From NCBI GenBank assembly GCA_937916125.1, contig CALGGE010000022.1, forward strand, positions 1 through 11,692: DNA of 11,692 nucleotides, read 5' to 3'. Below are positions 1 through 7,485 of this stretch, piece after piece; position 1 is the first letter of the stretch; each line of letters starts with the position of its first letter. This DNA is from an uncultured Elusimicrobia bacterium (GTDB lineage Bacteria; Elusimicrobiota; Endomicrobiia; Endomicrobiales; Endomicrobiaceae). The notes beneath the pieces were generated by a model. That model did no database searches. It had not been told where the DNA came from and saw only the letters and a program-made list of their open reading frames with translations. Made by a program: the position numbers and the translations under genes.

Positions 1-55
1 TTCTTATTCTTATATTATTTCTTAATTTTCATACCTAAAAATATCAAATTCCGTG
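1..55. repeat. Left copy of a 55-bp perfect terminal inverted repeat
   Basis: Bases 1-55 are the exact reverse complement of 11638-11692; the match stops at once on the inner side (after CCGTG here, before CACGG at the right). It covers the last 13 or so codons and the stop of the truncated helicase gene. Because both copies sit flush with the window ends, the true repeat may extend outside. No transposase is visible in the window. Confidence 0.95.
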
Positions 56-1370
56 AATAGTTAAATTTTTGATATAGTAAAGTTCCTATTCTACCTGATT
101 TAAAAAAAGTAGGATTTATAACCTGATTTATATCTCCGGAAAAAATAATGCCATTAACATTGTTTATGCAATTTAAAAGCATAAAAATTTCACATTCGGT
201 TAAATCCTGAATTTCATCTGCTATAACTTTATCATATTTATGATTTTTCAGATATTTGATGATTTGGAGACTTTTTTCATTGGAATTATATATCGGCTCT
301 TTTTGTTGATTTAAATAATTCAGATATTCCTCTGATATACTATATACTAATTCCTTATCTTCGACATCTATAATAGAATAATCTTGAATAATTGCTCTAT
401 TGTTTAAATAATTTTCTCTGCTTATTTGCCTGTTTTCATTTTCTATATCTCTTTGTACTTCTGAAAGCATTGAGCCGTATATTAAACCGTAAATCTCGGA
501 ATATAAAATATAATCATCATATTTTGTAAATATTGAACAAATTTTTTTATAATTATTAAAAAATTTTTTTATTTTTTTATATATTATGTTTGTTTTAAAT
601 GTTATAAAATTATTTATGGTATCAAATTTAAAATATTTTTCAGATAAAGATTCTTTTTCTCTTATATCATTTATAAATGTCTCTATCGTATGAAAATATA
701 CATTATCTGTTTTTCCATATTTTTTTATTCTTTTTTCTATAGTGTCTAACAAATTTTTATTTCGAGTTATATATAAAATTTTTGATTTTTTATCCGAGTT
801 TTTTTCTTTTTGAATCAACATTTCCAAATATTGTATTCCAACTTCTGTTTTCCCTGAACCGGCTATTCCTCGTATTAAAATAGGTTTTTCTTTGCTTTCT
901 TTATCAAAAATTTTTTGTTGTTCAAGTGTCAGTAAAGATGTTTCAAAATTAGCATTCCCTTTCGAGAAATAAAATAATTCTCTTGAAATATCATTTTCAG
1001 AAATATTCTCTGCTTCTTCATAAGAAAACAATTTGTTGGATAATAATTTATCAACAATTTTTTTTTGCTTATCATGTTCGGATGCAGAATGCAGTTCTAT
1101 TAAAATTATAGTATCTTCTTCAGGATTAATAAATTTTTCTAATCTTTTATATATTGAAGAATTATTTTTTACCAAAACACAATATATTCTTGAACCGCCG
1201 TCAAAATCAATTATAGGAACATCTGAAATTTCTTTAATACCAAAGGTATTAAGATCATATACTTCATTTAGAGAATATTTAGAAAGTTTATTAAAAAAAT
1301 TTAATCCATTTTCTTTAACTTTCTTTTTTTCTAAATATTTTATAATCTGCTTTGATATAAATATATTCAT
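15..1370 (-). CDS. UvrD-like (SF1) helicase, C-terminally truncated; third gene of the ZorAB module
   Basis: N-terminal half of a superfamily 1 ATPase/helicase, 451 aa. Residues 1-145 are a region I do not recognise. The helicase core follows: Q-motif-like LTLEQQ (147-152), Walker A GIAGSGKT (168-175), Walker B IADEIQD (383-389) and motif III GDINQVINP (412-420). Motifs IV, V and VI are absent. The frame runs into the left terminal repeat at residue 439 and stops 13 codons later, so the natural C-terminus (expected to hold domain 2A and the arginine fingers) is missing. Its ATG overlaps the zorB TGA as ATGA, which implies translational coupling and a shared function. By analogy with other Zorya systems, the gene after zorAB is a DNA-acting effector; that role is inferred. 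As it stands the product should not be an active helicase, unless the truncation is an assembly-edge effect. Confidence 0.85.
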   Translation of the reverse strand: MNIFISKQIIKYLEKKKVKENGLNFFNKLSKYSLNEVYDLNTFGIKEISDVPIIDFDGGSRIYCVLVKNNSSIYKRLEKFINPEEDTIILIELHSASEHDKQKKIVDKLLSNKLFSYEEAENISENDISRELFYFSKGNANFETSLLTLEQQKIFDKESKEKPILIRGIAGSGKTEVGIQYLEMLIQKEKNSDKKSKILYITRNKNLLDTIEKRIKKYGKTDNVYFHTIETFINDIREKESLSEKYFKFDTINNFITFKTNIIYKKIKKFFNNYKKICSIFTKYDDYILYSEIYGLIYGSMLSEVQRDIENENRQISRENYLNNRAIIQDYSIIDVEDKELVYSISEEYLNYLNQQKEPIYNSNEKSLQIIKYLKNHKYDKVIADEIQDLTECEIFMLLNCINNVNGIIFSGDINQVINPTFFKSGRIGTLLYQKFNYSRNLIFLGMKIKK

Positions 1371-2038
1371 TTTAACACTGATTCAGATTTGTTTAGTAAA
1401 ATACTAAAAGTAATTCTTCTTGACTTCTTTTTATCTTCTTTACCATTGGCATCTTTTACATAATTACTTGAAGAAAATCCGTTTGCCGTTAAATGCTGCA
1501 AAAGCCAATTTAATAAATCTTTATTTTCTTCAAATTCTTGCCTTAAAATTTCATTATTAAAAATACTATTGACAGCTGTTAATGTTCTTCTTTGAGACAA
1601 ATCCATATTATTTATATATTTTTCTTGCTTTGTAGAATTTTTAGACCATTCTGTTGAACTATATCCTTGTATACGAATTTCTTTTATTGAATTTTTTACT
1701 TCTTCATCATCATATATTGAATGTATGAATTTTGGAATGAAATCATTTAAAATTCTTTTTTCTTTTTCATTTAATGAACTTTTACTTTGTGCAAAATAAA
1801 CACAATTTTTAGTATCCGAAGATACAAAAACATTTAAATCATCATCAACCATTATTCCTTTTGAAATTAATGTTTCTTTTATTTTGCTTTTATTAAATTT
1901 TTCAGTTGTTTCTGTTGTTTTGTGATACATTATCATACTAAATATCAAAAATACAAAAATAATCATTACACAGGTCATTAAATCCGCATAACTTATCCAA
2001 AAGCTGTCATCATTTTCTTTATTTGAATTAAAAAACAT
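1367..2038 (-). CDS. zorB: ZorB-like MotB/OmpA-type stator protein
   Basis: 223 aa. A short cytoplasmic N-terminus is followed by FWISYADLMT (13-22), the MotB-type signature whose Asp19 is the expected ion-carrying residue. One membrane helix follows (about 20-38), then a linker and an OmpA-like peptidoglycan-binding domain (about 75-215) with IRIQGYSS (121-128), the helix start DLSQRR (146-151) and the closing SRRITFSI (206-213). This order and the SRR ending match the ZorB family of Zorya defence. ZorB dimers with a ZorA pentamer form an inner-membrane motor anchored to the cell wall that senses phage-induced envelope disturbance. It starts 2 bp after the zorA stop, with an AGAGGG ribosome site inside the zorA end, and its TGA overlaps the next ATG. 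A plain flagellar MotB is unlikely given the neighbours and the C-terminal features. Confidence 0.88.
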   Translation of the reverse strand: MFFNSNKENDDSFWISYADLMTCVMIIFVFLIFSMIMYHKTTETTEKFNKSKIKETLISKGIMVDDDLNVFVSSDTKNCVYFAQSKSSLNEKEKRILNDFIPKFIHSIYDDEEVKNSIKEIRIQGYSSTEWSKNSTKQEKYINNMDLSQRRTLTAVNSIFNNEILRQEFEENKDLLNWLLQHLTANGFSSSNYVKDANGKEDKKKSRRITFSILLNKSESVLK

Positions 2039-2040
2039 TA

Positions 2041-3849
2041 TTATCCCTCTTTTGATAAATTATTTTCGCTACTTATGTTTGTTTCTATTACATTTTCGTT
2101 TATATTTTGAACAAATTCCTTTGTCCTAATTATAGTTTCTATATATTTACTTATCATACTTTCCAATAACTGTTTAAATTCTTTACTGTTTATTTCTACA
2201 ATTTGTTGCAAAGTTTTAAATTCTTTTTGAATTAGGCTATCTGTTAGTTCTTTTAGAGTATCAGCTAAATTTATTTGATTATTAGTAAAAATATTTTTTA
2301 AATTATTTTGCTGAGTCGTTATTCCGATTAATATATTATTAAGAAGATTTGTCACTTGTTCTTCCTTTTCTTTTGAAATAGTTATAAATGTATTGAAATT
2401 ATTATCTGCCTGATCTGTTAATTTTTTTATAAAATTGTTCAAATCTATTTGATTGTTTATAAAATCATTCTTAAATTTTTCTTGTTGTTCTTTAAAAGTA
2501 TCTAAGAATTCTGTTAAACTTTCTCCGTTTATTTCTACAATTTGTTGCAAAGTTTTAAATTCTTTTTGAATTAGGTTATCGGTTTGTTCTTTTAGAATAT
2601 TAGCTAAATTTATTTGATTATCAGTAAAAATATTTTTTAAATTATCTTGCTGAGTCGTTATTCCGATTAATATATTATTAAGAAGATTTGTCATTTGTTT
2701 TTCCATTTCTTTTGAAACAGTTATAAATGTATTGAAATTATTATCTGCCTGATCTGTTAATTGTTTTATAAAATTGTTCAAATCTATTTGATTGTTTATA
2801 CAATCATTCTTGAATTTTTCTTGATGTTCTTTAAAAGTATCTAAGAATTCTGTTAAACTTTCTCCGTTTTGTTTTATTTTATCTATATTAATATTGAAAT
2901 TTTCAAATAAGTTTTTTTGTGTTTCAACTGAAGCAGTAAAAGAATTAAATTTATCATTTAATTCTTTTATAAAATTATCTTGAAATTTTATATTTTTATT
3001 TAAATTATCTAAAACGTTACTAAATTCAATTTGATGTTCCCTGGATTTCTCATACATATCTTTTAACAACTCAACAATATTTTTATGTCTATCAAAATAT
3101 TCTGTAATATTTCTTATTCCGTTATTGAATTGCATAAAATCTTCACCTAATTTATCTGCAATATTGTTATATATTCCGTCAATTATTTTTTTATAAGTTT
3201 CTTCTACAAAGAAATTTATTGAGTTTTCTAAATTTTCATAAATTTTTGAAATTTCAACAAATATTTTATCTGCTTTTTCGGTATCTTTTTTATCTTTGCC
3301 TTCTAAAAATTCAGATAATTTTTTTGTATTTGAAATTAATGTATTTATTGAAGATAATAAATATTTTTCTACATTTTTTTCATATTTATCATTATTTATA
3401 AAAAGAGATATAAAACCTTTAGTGGCTCTTAAAGCTATTGATGTTCCTATTCCAAGAATTGATGTAGCAAAAACAAATTTTAATGAATTTATAACATTTT
3501 TTATTGATAAAATTAATTGTTCAATGGAATTGACATCTATGGATAAATCTTTAAATGTAAAAAAAATACCTATAAAAGTTCCTAATGTGCCTATGCCCAA
3601 AATTAAATTTGCCCATAAATTTGAATCTTTTTTATATCTTAAAAAGAAACAACATAAAGAAAGATATATGCAAAATGAAATCTTATCAAAAACATCTATA
3701 TGTTCATTTAAAAAACTTTTTAAATATAAATATCCAAATTCATAAAACAAATAGGTTAATCCTGCCCAAGATATTAGCAACAAAATAATTAACACTGCTT
3801 TTTTTATTTTATTAACCGATGAAATACCATCATACTCTATTTTTGACAT
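2041..3849 (-). CDS. zorA: ZorA-like MotA/TolQ-type motor protein with long coiled-coil tail
   Basis: 602 aa from the chosen start, an ATG at 3849 preceded by GGAG with 7-bp spacing. A longer frame from 3921 would overlap the upstream gene and lacks such a site. Membrane segments lie at about 17-38, 54-72, 78-97 and 123-141. Segments three and four carry LGIGTLGTFIGIFF and FATSILGIGTSIAL, the Gly/Thr-rich pore motifs of MotA/ExbB/TolQ proteins. From about residue 156 to the end the protein is a Lys/Asn/Gln/Glu-rich predicted coiled coil, as in ZorA, where the tail projects into the cytoplasm and passes the signal to effectors. Residues 329-441 and 442-554 are two tandem copies of one 113-residue unit, 100 of 113 identical. 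zorB follows after 2 bp. The family call is firm; the subtype is not assigned. Confidence 0.9.
   Translation of the reverse strand: MSKIEYDGISSVNKIKKAVLIILLLISWAGLTYLFYEFGYLYLKSFLNEHIDVFDKISFCIYLSLCCFFLRYKKDSNLWANLILGIGTLGTFIGIFFTFKDLSIDVNSIEQLILSIKNVINSLKFVFATSILGIGTSIALRATKGFISLFINNDKYEKNVEKYLLSSINTLISNTKKLSEFLEGKDKKDTEKADKIFVEISKIYENLENSINFFVEETYKKIIDGIYNNIADKLGEDFMQFNNGIRNITEYFDRHKNIVELLKDMYEKSREHQIEFSNVLDNLNKNIKFQDNFIKELNDKFNSFTASVETQKNLFENFNINIDKIKQNGESLTEFLDTFKEHQEKFKNDCINNQIDLNNFIKQLTDQADNNFNTFITVSKEMEKQMTNLLNNILIGITTQQDNLKNIFTDNQINLANILKEQTDNLIQKEFKTLQQIVEINGESLTEFLDTFKEQQEKFKNDFINNQIDLNNFIKKLTDQADNNFNTFITISKEKEEQVTNLLNNILIGITTQQNNLKNIFTNNQINLADTLKELTDSLIQKEFKTLQQIVEINSKEFKQLLESMISKYIETIIRTKEFVQNINENVIETNISSENNLSKEG
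2188..2865 (-). repeat. Tandem duplication of a 339-bp (113-codon) unit inside zorA
   Basis: The copies are 2527-2865 (first in reading order) and 2188-2526 (second), abutting exactly and in frame. Each starts with codons for GESLTEFLDTFKE and ends with LQQIVEIN. The translated copies differ at 13 of 113 positions, so the duplication looks recent. It lengthens the cytoplasmic coiled-coil tail by one full unit. Confidence 0.97.
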
Positions 3850-3886
3850 AGCTACACTCCTAAATATTTTAAAATATGTTTTATTC

Positions 3887-4126
3887 TTATTTTTTATGAA
3901 AGATAAGAGAAAAACCACCAATACAAAATATTAATAAACCAATTATACCGGAATGTAATCCGCCACCTGTTAAAAAAATAACTCCTGCAGAAACCAAAAT
4001 TAAAAGTGTCCAATTAAACATATTTCTTAAGCCCGTAGAGTTTATTTTTTTAGTTAATTTAAAAAAGATTAGATGAAGAAAGATTATCACAATAATACTT
4101 ATAAACAAAACACCTACAATAAACAT
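3887..4126 (-). CDS. Small membrane protein, function unknown
   Basis: 79 aa, highly hydrophobic. There are three probable membrane segments (about 3-23, 37-55 and 58-76) separated by short basic stretches such as KLTKK and ending HKK. A clear AGGAG ribosome site lies 6 bp before the ATG. It sits 37 bp before the zorA start and 59 bp after the 70-aa gene, in the same direction, so it is probably co-transcribed with zorAB. I recognise no family. A membrane partner or regulator of the ZorAB complex is one possibility from position alone. Its reading frame, ribosome site and spacing make it a real gene rather than a chance frame. Confidence 0.7.
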   Translation of the reverse strand: MFIVGVLFISIIVIIFLHLIFFKLTKKINSTGLRNMFNWTLLILVSAGVIFLTGGGLHSGIIGLLIFCIGGFSLIFHKK

Positions 4127-4185
4127 AGTTTCTCCTATTTTTTCTTGATAAATTTTTAAACAAAATAAAAATTTACTTTTAACAT

Positions 4186-4398
4186 TTAAAATATTTTATT
4201 CTTCCAATTTTTTATATTTTTCTTTGTTAAATGATAATTAAAACAATCAGGGCAAACATAACAATGCAATATCACATTATTTTTCTTTAAAACATTTTTT
4301 GCCATTTGTTTAGCAGCTCCTAAAGTCTTATAAACTTTTTTATTTAGACATCCTGTGGAAAATCTTTTTACCCAATTATCTAATTTTGATTTTTTCAT
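4186..4398 (-). CDS. Small basic protein with a CxxC zinc-ribbon-like motif
   Basis: 70 aa, Lys-rich. The C-terminal part reads HCYVCPDCFNYHLTKK (45-60): a CxxC knuckle followed by a Tyr-His-Leu-Thr. This resembles small hypothetical proteins ending in a CPxC...WHLT motif that recur on mobile and phage-related DNA. An earlier Cys (17) and His45 could complete a metal site, but that is a guess. Residues 25-40 look helical and basic (LGAAKQMAKNVLKK). The ribosome site is weak (GGGA before the ATG). It lies 48 bp after the NERD helicase stop in the same direction. Nucleic-acid binding is plausible; no specific function can be given. Confidence 0.6.
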   Translation of the reverse strand: MKKSKLDNWVKRFSTGCLNKKVYKTLGAAKQMAKNVLKKNNVILHCYVCPDCFNYHLTKKNIKNWKNKIF

Positions 4399-4446
4399 AG
4401 AATCCCGAATTAATAAAATACAATCAAATTTATCACCAATTTAAAA

Positions 4447-6462
4447 CTAAATTTCGTTACTATAACATTCAATATCTTCTGCAACCTCTTCAATGTCATC
4501 ATTTGAGTTTTTTTCAATGATTTCAAAATTATAAAAGAAATTTTTATGTTCATTAAAAAATTTATCTATCTCCGGAATATCAATAGCATTAACAATTATT
4601 AATTTTTCTTTAGCTCTTGATAAACCTACATATATCAGTTCAAGTAAATTTATTTCTGTTTCTTCATTTTCTTTTTGTTGATTGAGAATAATTTTAGACT
4701 TATCTTCATTCCACTCAAAAGGAATTATTTCACCTGATTTATCAATAACAGGAGATATAAGTAAAACGATATATTGACTTTCTAAACCTTTAAAACTATG
4801 TATAGTTGATATTTTTATTAAAGATGAGTTCTGTCTAAAATTAAGTTTAAAAACTCTGTCATGATCATTTGATTTTTTTATTTCACTCCTTTTTTTTTCT
4901 GCTAATTCTTTTAATTCTTTCTTTAAAAAAGTTGTTTTTGTTTCTTCTTTAAGATTATTTCTTATTTCATAATCAAAATCGTATAAAAATTTCTGAGTAT
5001 TTGAAATAAATGTAATTTTACTTGGATGAATATTTTGCTTTTTTAAATCATCATATATATTTAGTAATTTTTTAATTATTTGCGAACTGTTAATTTTATA
5101 GTAATCTATACCGAAATGAAATTCTTGTTGTCGTTCTTGGTGAAAATTTTTAGCTATTTCTTCATTATTATATTTATTATTCAAAAAAGTTTTAGACCAA
5201 AAATTTAATAAAATTATTATATCATTACTTGAATATCTGCAACCCTTTATTAATTTTTCATCCCACTTTCCTGGAACAGGAACTACAGGCATCTTATATT
5301 CATCTAAAGAACAATTATTGTATAGATTCTGTTTCGGGTCTGCTACAATAAAAAATTTACCATTAATTTTTATAAAATGTTGTTTTAAAATATCAAACCA
5401 AATAGGCTTATAATCTTGTGCTTCATCAATAAAAATAGCATCAAATTTTTTTATTTTATTCGTTATATTTTTAAAATAATCTATTTTATTATTTTTTTTA
5501 TTTTCTAAATCTTTAATATTTTCTATGTCGTTATAATTAATCATTGCACTTTTATATAATTGATGATAATTTGTAATTGTAATACTATCTTTATTACATT
5601 TATAGCCTTTCGGAAATATTTCACTAATCCTATCTTTTATATAATTAATAAGAGTCAAATTATATGTTAATATTAAAATATTTTTTTTCCATTCTGTCTT
5701 TTCCAAGAAATCAACAGCTTTTTTTGCAAGAACAAGAGTTTTTCCGGAACCGCCACCACCATAAATTTTTTGTCCAATTTCATAATCAGCTAAATTTTTC
5801 TTTATTACTTTTTGTTGTTCCGAAGTGTAAGCTATATTTTTTCTTTGAGAACTTTCTAATGGTTGCAAGTATCTTCTAATCTCAAGATATTCGTTTTGTG
5901 TTATGCCATTCGAAGTTTGAAGAAAACAAATGTTATAATCATCTTGGTTTGAATTTTCAAACAAGTAACAAGTATATTCTAAATCATTGTTTTTTTTCTT
6001 TAAAGCCTCCTTTTCTGTTTCTTTCAAATCAACTTCTTTATTTATATTGTTAAAATAAACGACAGTCTTTATCAATTTATAATTTTTTATATCTTTTATA
6101 ACTCTTTCTTTTAAACTGGGAGACAACAAATTATAAAAGACTTTTTTATAATCACATACTTGTTTAAAAGGGAACTTTACTATTATTTCTGAATTTTTTA
6201 TTCTCCAACCTTGTTCTGTTATAGTATAAGCATCATAATTATAATCTTTTATCTCTACAATCCAAATATTTGTATTTCTTTCTACTATAACAATATCAGG
6301 ACGAAAGCCATTAATATTTGGTTGAACATAAACCTCTAAATTTCTGTTATCATTATTATTACCAAAGTACTCTTCTATTTTTTTTAGAAAATTATTTTCT
6401 CCTGTAGTAAGTGGTGTCTCAAAATTTTTTATTTCTTCCATTGTTGGGAACAAAGTTATCAT
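4447..6462 (-). CDS. NERD-domain nuclease fused to UvrD-like (SF1) helicase
   Basis: 671 aa, with the start at the second in-frame ATG (6462). AAGGA lies 8 bp before it, whereas the first ATG (6471) touches the same purine tract directly. Residues about 15-115 form a NERD (nuclease-related) domain with RPDIVIV (54-60) and WIVEIKDY (67-74); Asp56, Glu70 and Lys72 fit a PD-(D/E)XK-type site. The helicase core is complete: Walker A GGGGSGKT (235-242), DEAQD (346-350), motif III ADPKQN (374-379), GCRYSS (407-412), motif V TIHSFKGLE (553-561) and motif VI YVGLSRAKEKL (611-621). It should be an ATP-driven DNA translocase with an attached nuclease. It is the first gene of the run that leads to zorAB, behind a long structured leader. 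It could also be a stand-alone defence gene next to Zorya. Confidence 0.88.
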   Translation of the reverse strand: MITLFPTMEEIKNFETPLTTGENNFLKKIEEYFGNNNDNRNLEVYVQPNINGFRPDIVIVERNTNIWIVEIKDYNYDAYTITEQGWRIKNSEIIVKFPFKQVCDYKKVFYNLLSPSLKERVIKDIKNYKLIKTVVYFNNINKEVDLKETEKEALKKKNNDLEYTCYLFENSNQDDYNICFLQTSNGITQNEYLEIRRYLQPLESSQRKNIAYTSEQQKVIKKNLADYEIGQKIYGGGGSGKTLVLAKKAVDFLEKTEWKKNILILTYNLTLINYIKDRISEIFPKGYKCNKDSITITNYHQLYKSAMINYNDIENIKDLENKKNNKIDYFKNITNKIKKFDAIFIDEAQDYKPIWFDILKQHFIKINGKFFIVADPKQNLYNNCSLDEYKMPVVPVPGKWDEKLIKGCRYSSNDIIILLNFWSKTFLNNKYNNEEIAKNFHQERQQEFHFGIDYYKINSSQIIKKLLNIYDDLKKQNIHPSKITFISNTQKFLYDFDYEIRNNLKEETKTTFLKKELKELAEKKRSEIKKSNDHDRVFKLNFRQNSSLIKISTIHSFKGLESQYIVLLISPVIDKSGEIIPFEWNEDKSKIILNQQKENEETEINLLELIYVGLSRAKEKLIIVNAIDIPEIDKFFNEHKNFFYNFEIIEKNSNDDIEEVAEDIECYSNEI

Positions 6463-6548
6463 AACAGTCATCCTTTTTAAGTAATATTTGTTTAAGGAAT
6501 TTTGAAAGGAAAGATGTGTGATGGATTTTTGATAGGCAAAACAAACGG

Positions 6549-6747
6549 CTGAATTATTTCAGTAAACACAAGCGAACTAAAATAAACAGCCGTGATTCAA
6601 TTTTCCATAAGAAAACCGAATACTCGGAATAAAAATTGAGGTAATTAGGCTCAATTATTATTCCTAAAACGACTGTTTTCAGACTTGTGTTTACTTCTGC
6701 TTTAGCAAAAGCTCGTTTCTACCTTTCGTAGAAATTCCAAAAACAGA
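6549..6747 (-). promoter_or_regulatory. Structured 5' leader RNA with alternative helices, upstream of the NERD helicase operon
   Basis: Read on the minus strand, three helices nest. P1 is 11 perfect pairs (6684-6694 with 6562-6572). P2 is 10 pairs (6669-6678 with 6584-6593), including one U-G pair that would be a C-A mismatch if the plus strand were transcribed. P3 is 15 pairs with one mismatch (6650-6664 with 6626-6640), closed by a 9-nt loop. Before them is a hairpin at 6716-6734 (7-bp stem); after them is a hairpin at 6549-6562. The 3' strands of P2 and P3 can instead pair downstream: 6587-6593 with 6545-6551 (7 perfect pairs) and 6632-6639 with 6597-6604 (8 perfect pairs). Two exclusive folds suggest an RNA switch or attenuator; no known class is recognised. 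Confidence 0.6.
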
Positions 6748-6818
6748 ATATTAAGTTTTAATTTACTGCTTTTATTTTAAAAGTTAAACCTCCATTAACA
6801 TAAAACAACCTATTATAT

Positions 6819-6848
6819 ATTATACTTTAAAACTATTTATAAAGGCAA
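6819..6848 (-). promoter_or_regulatory. Sigma-70-like promoter for the NERD helicase/ZorAB operon
   Basis: On the minus strand, TTGCCT (6843-6848) and a consensus TATAAT (6819-6824) are separated by 18 bp. Transcription from about 6812 would give a leader of roughly 340 nt before the ATG at 6462. It is the only strong promoter seen before the six-gene run. A GTGAGCGTGA direct repeat lies just upstream of the -35 box. Confidence 0.65.
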
Positions 6849-6915
6849 GTTTTTTAAGAGGATCACGCTCACATAAAAAAGAATTAACAGTCCGTTTTTT
6901 AAATCAATATATTTT

Positions 6916-6981
6916 AACTTAAAAACAAGTTCAAGTTTCGTCTCGTCAGGCACGGATGACAAGATTTGAACTTTTTAAGTT
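6916..6981. repeat. Imperfect 66-bp palindrome
   Basis: The outer arms AACTTAAAAA (6916-6925) and TTTTTAAGTT (6972-6981) are perfect. After a 3-nt bulge, GTTCAA (6929-6934) pairs with TTGAAC (6966-6971). The centre is GC-richer (CGTCTCGTCAGGCACGGATG). It has no U-tract suited to an intrinsic terminator on either strand. It may be a remnant of a small mobile repeat; function unknown. Confidence 0.6.
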
Positions 6982-7332
6982 ATTTTTATATATAAAAATT
7001 AAAATTTTTATTGATTTTTTAGAGGCAAAAAGTGGGGTCATCTACTGGACAAATACTCAAACCTATTTATTTATGAGGAAATTATGTCGAACTTTGTCGG
7101 GATTAATAACATTAGATTTAACAAAGATAAAATCAAAATTTGCTAATCCTGTGTCCTTTTTCCTAAATTCCCCTAAACTTTTTCGATATTATACCTAAAT
7201 CCTACTTAATAATGGAATCTGCTAATAATATTCTTAGATGAAAAAAAAATTTTAAATTTTCACTTTTTTAGGTATATTTCTTGTATTATTCTAAGCCATT
7301 AATTCCATATCCACTAAAATCACAAATATCCC

Positions 7333-7361
7333 GTATCAATGCCAGGGAATAGCATTGATAC
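7333..7361. repeat. Perfect 10-bp inverted repeat with 9-nt spacer
   Basis: GTATCAATGC (7333-7342) and GCATTGATAC (7352-7361) flank CAGGGAATA. It lies about 125 bp beyond the end of the PD-(D/E)XK gene and stands out as GC-rich against its AT-rich surroundings. No run of T follows on either strand, so it is not a canonical terminator. A protein-binding or recombination site, or an RNA hairpin at the end of the operon, are options. Confidence 0.75.
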
Positions 7362-7485
7362 ACCCCAGTCTTTCATATATCCAGTATATTCCATAAACCG
7401 TAAGTAAATTATACATTAAACAAAAAAAAATACTTTAAAATTTTAATTTTGATTGTTTTACTTTTAAATAATTATTAATATATTT

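Larger units (their letters stand above)
6463..7485. other. Gene-free stretch of about 1 kb between the two defence operons
   Basis: No credible gene. It contains, from right to left: a GC-richer perfect inverted repeat (7333-7361), an AT-rich part with no feature I can support (about 6982-7330), an imperfect palindrome (6916-6981), a promoter (6819-6848) and the structured leader (6549-6747). A plus-strand frame at 6956-7198 crosses it, but it lacks a ribosome site and a recognisable protein. Confidence 0.6.

Noticed and set aside
3296..3745. Plus-strand 149-aa frame
   Set aside because: Antisense to the zorA membrane and tail region; the zorA frame carries clear family motifs, so this is a shadow frame.
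6549..6747. Leader RNA as a retron msr-msd
   Set aside because: There is no reverse transcriptase gene in the window and no typical retron arrangement.
7030..7060. Segment resembling an IS3-type end (minus strand TGTCCAGTAGATGACCCC)
   Set aside because: No partner inverted end, no target duplication and no transposase fragment could be found in the window.
6956..7198. Plus-strand 80-aa frame in the large intergenic region
   Set aside because: No ribosome site, its start lies inside the imperfect palindrome, and there is no recognisable domain. It may be a relic, but I cannot support it.
7265..7275. Internal copies of part of the terminal repeat (TTTTTAGGTAT here; ATTTTTAGGTATGA at 10511-10524)
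   Set aside because: Only 11-14 AT-rich bases match, and the second lies in the middle of a conserved methyltransferase gene. Most likely chance.
7422..7470. T-run after the PD-(D/E)XK gene as a terminator (minus strand)
   Set aside because: The preceding stem would be made only of A-T pairs and is too weak to call.
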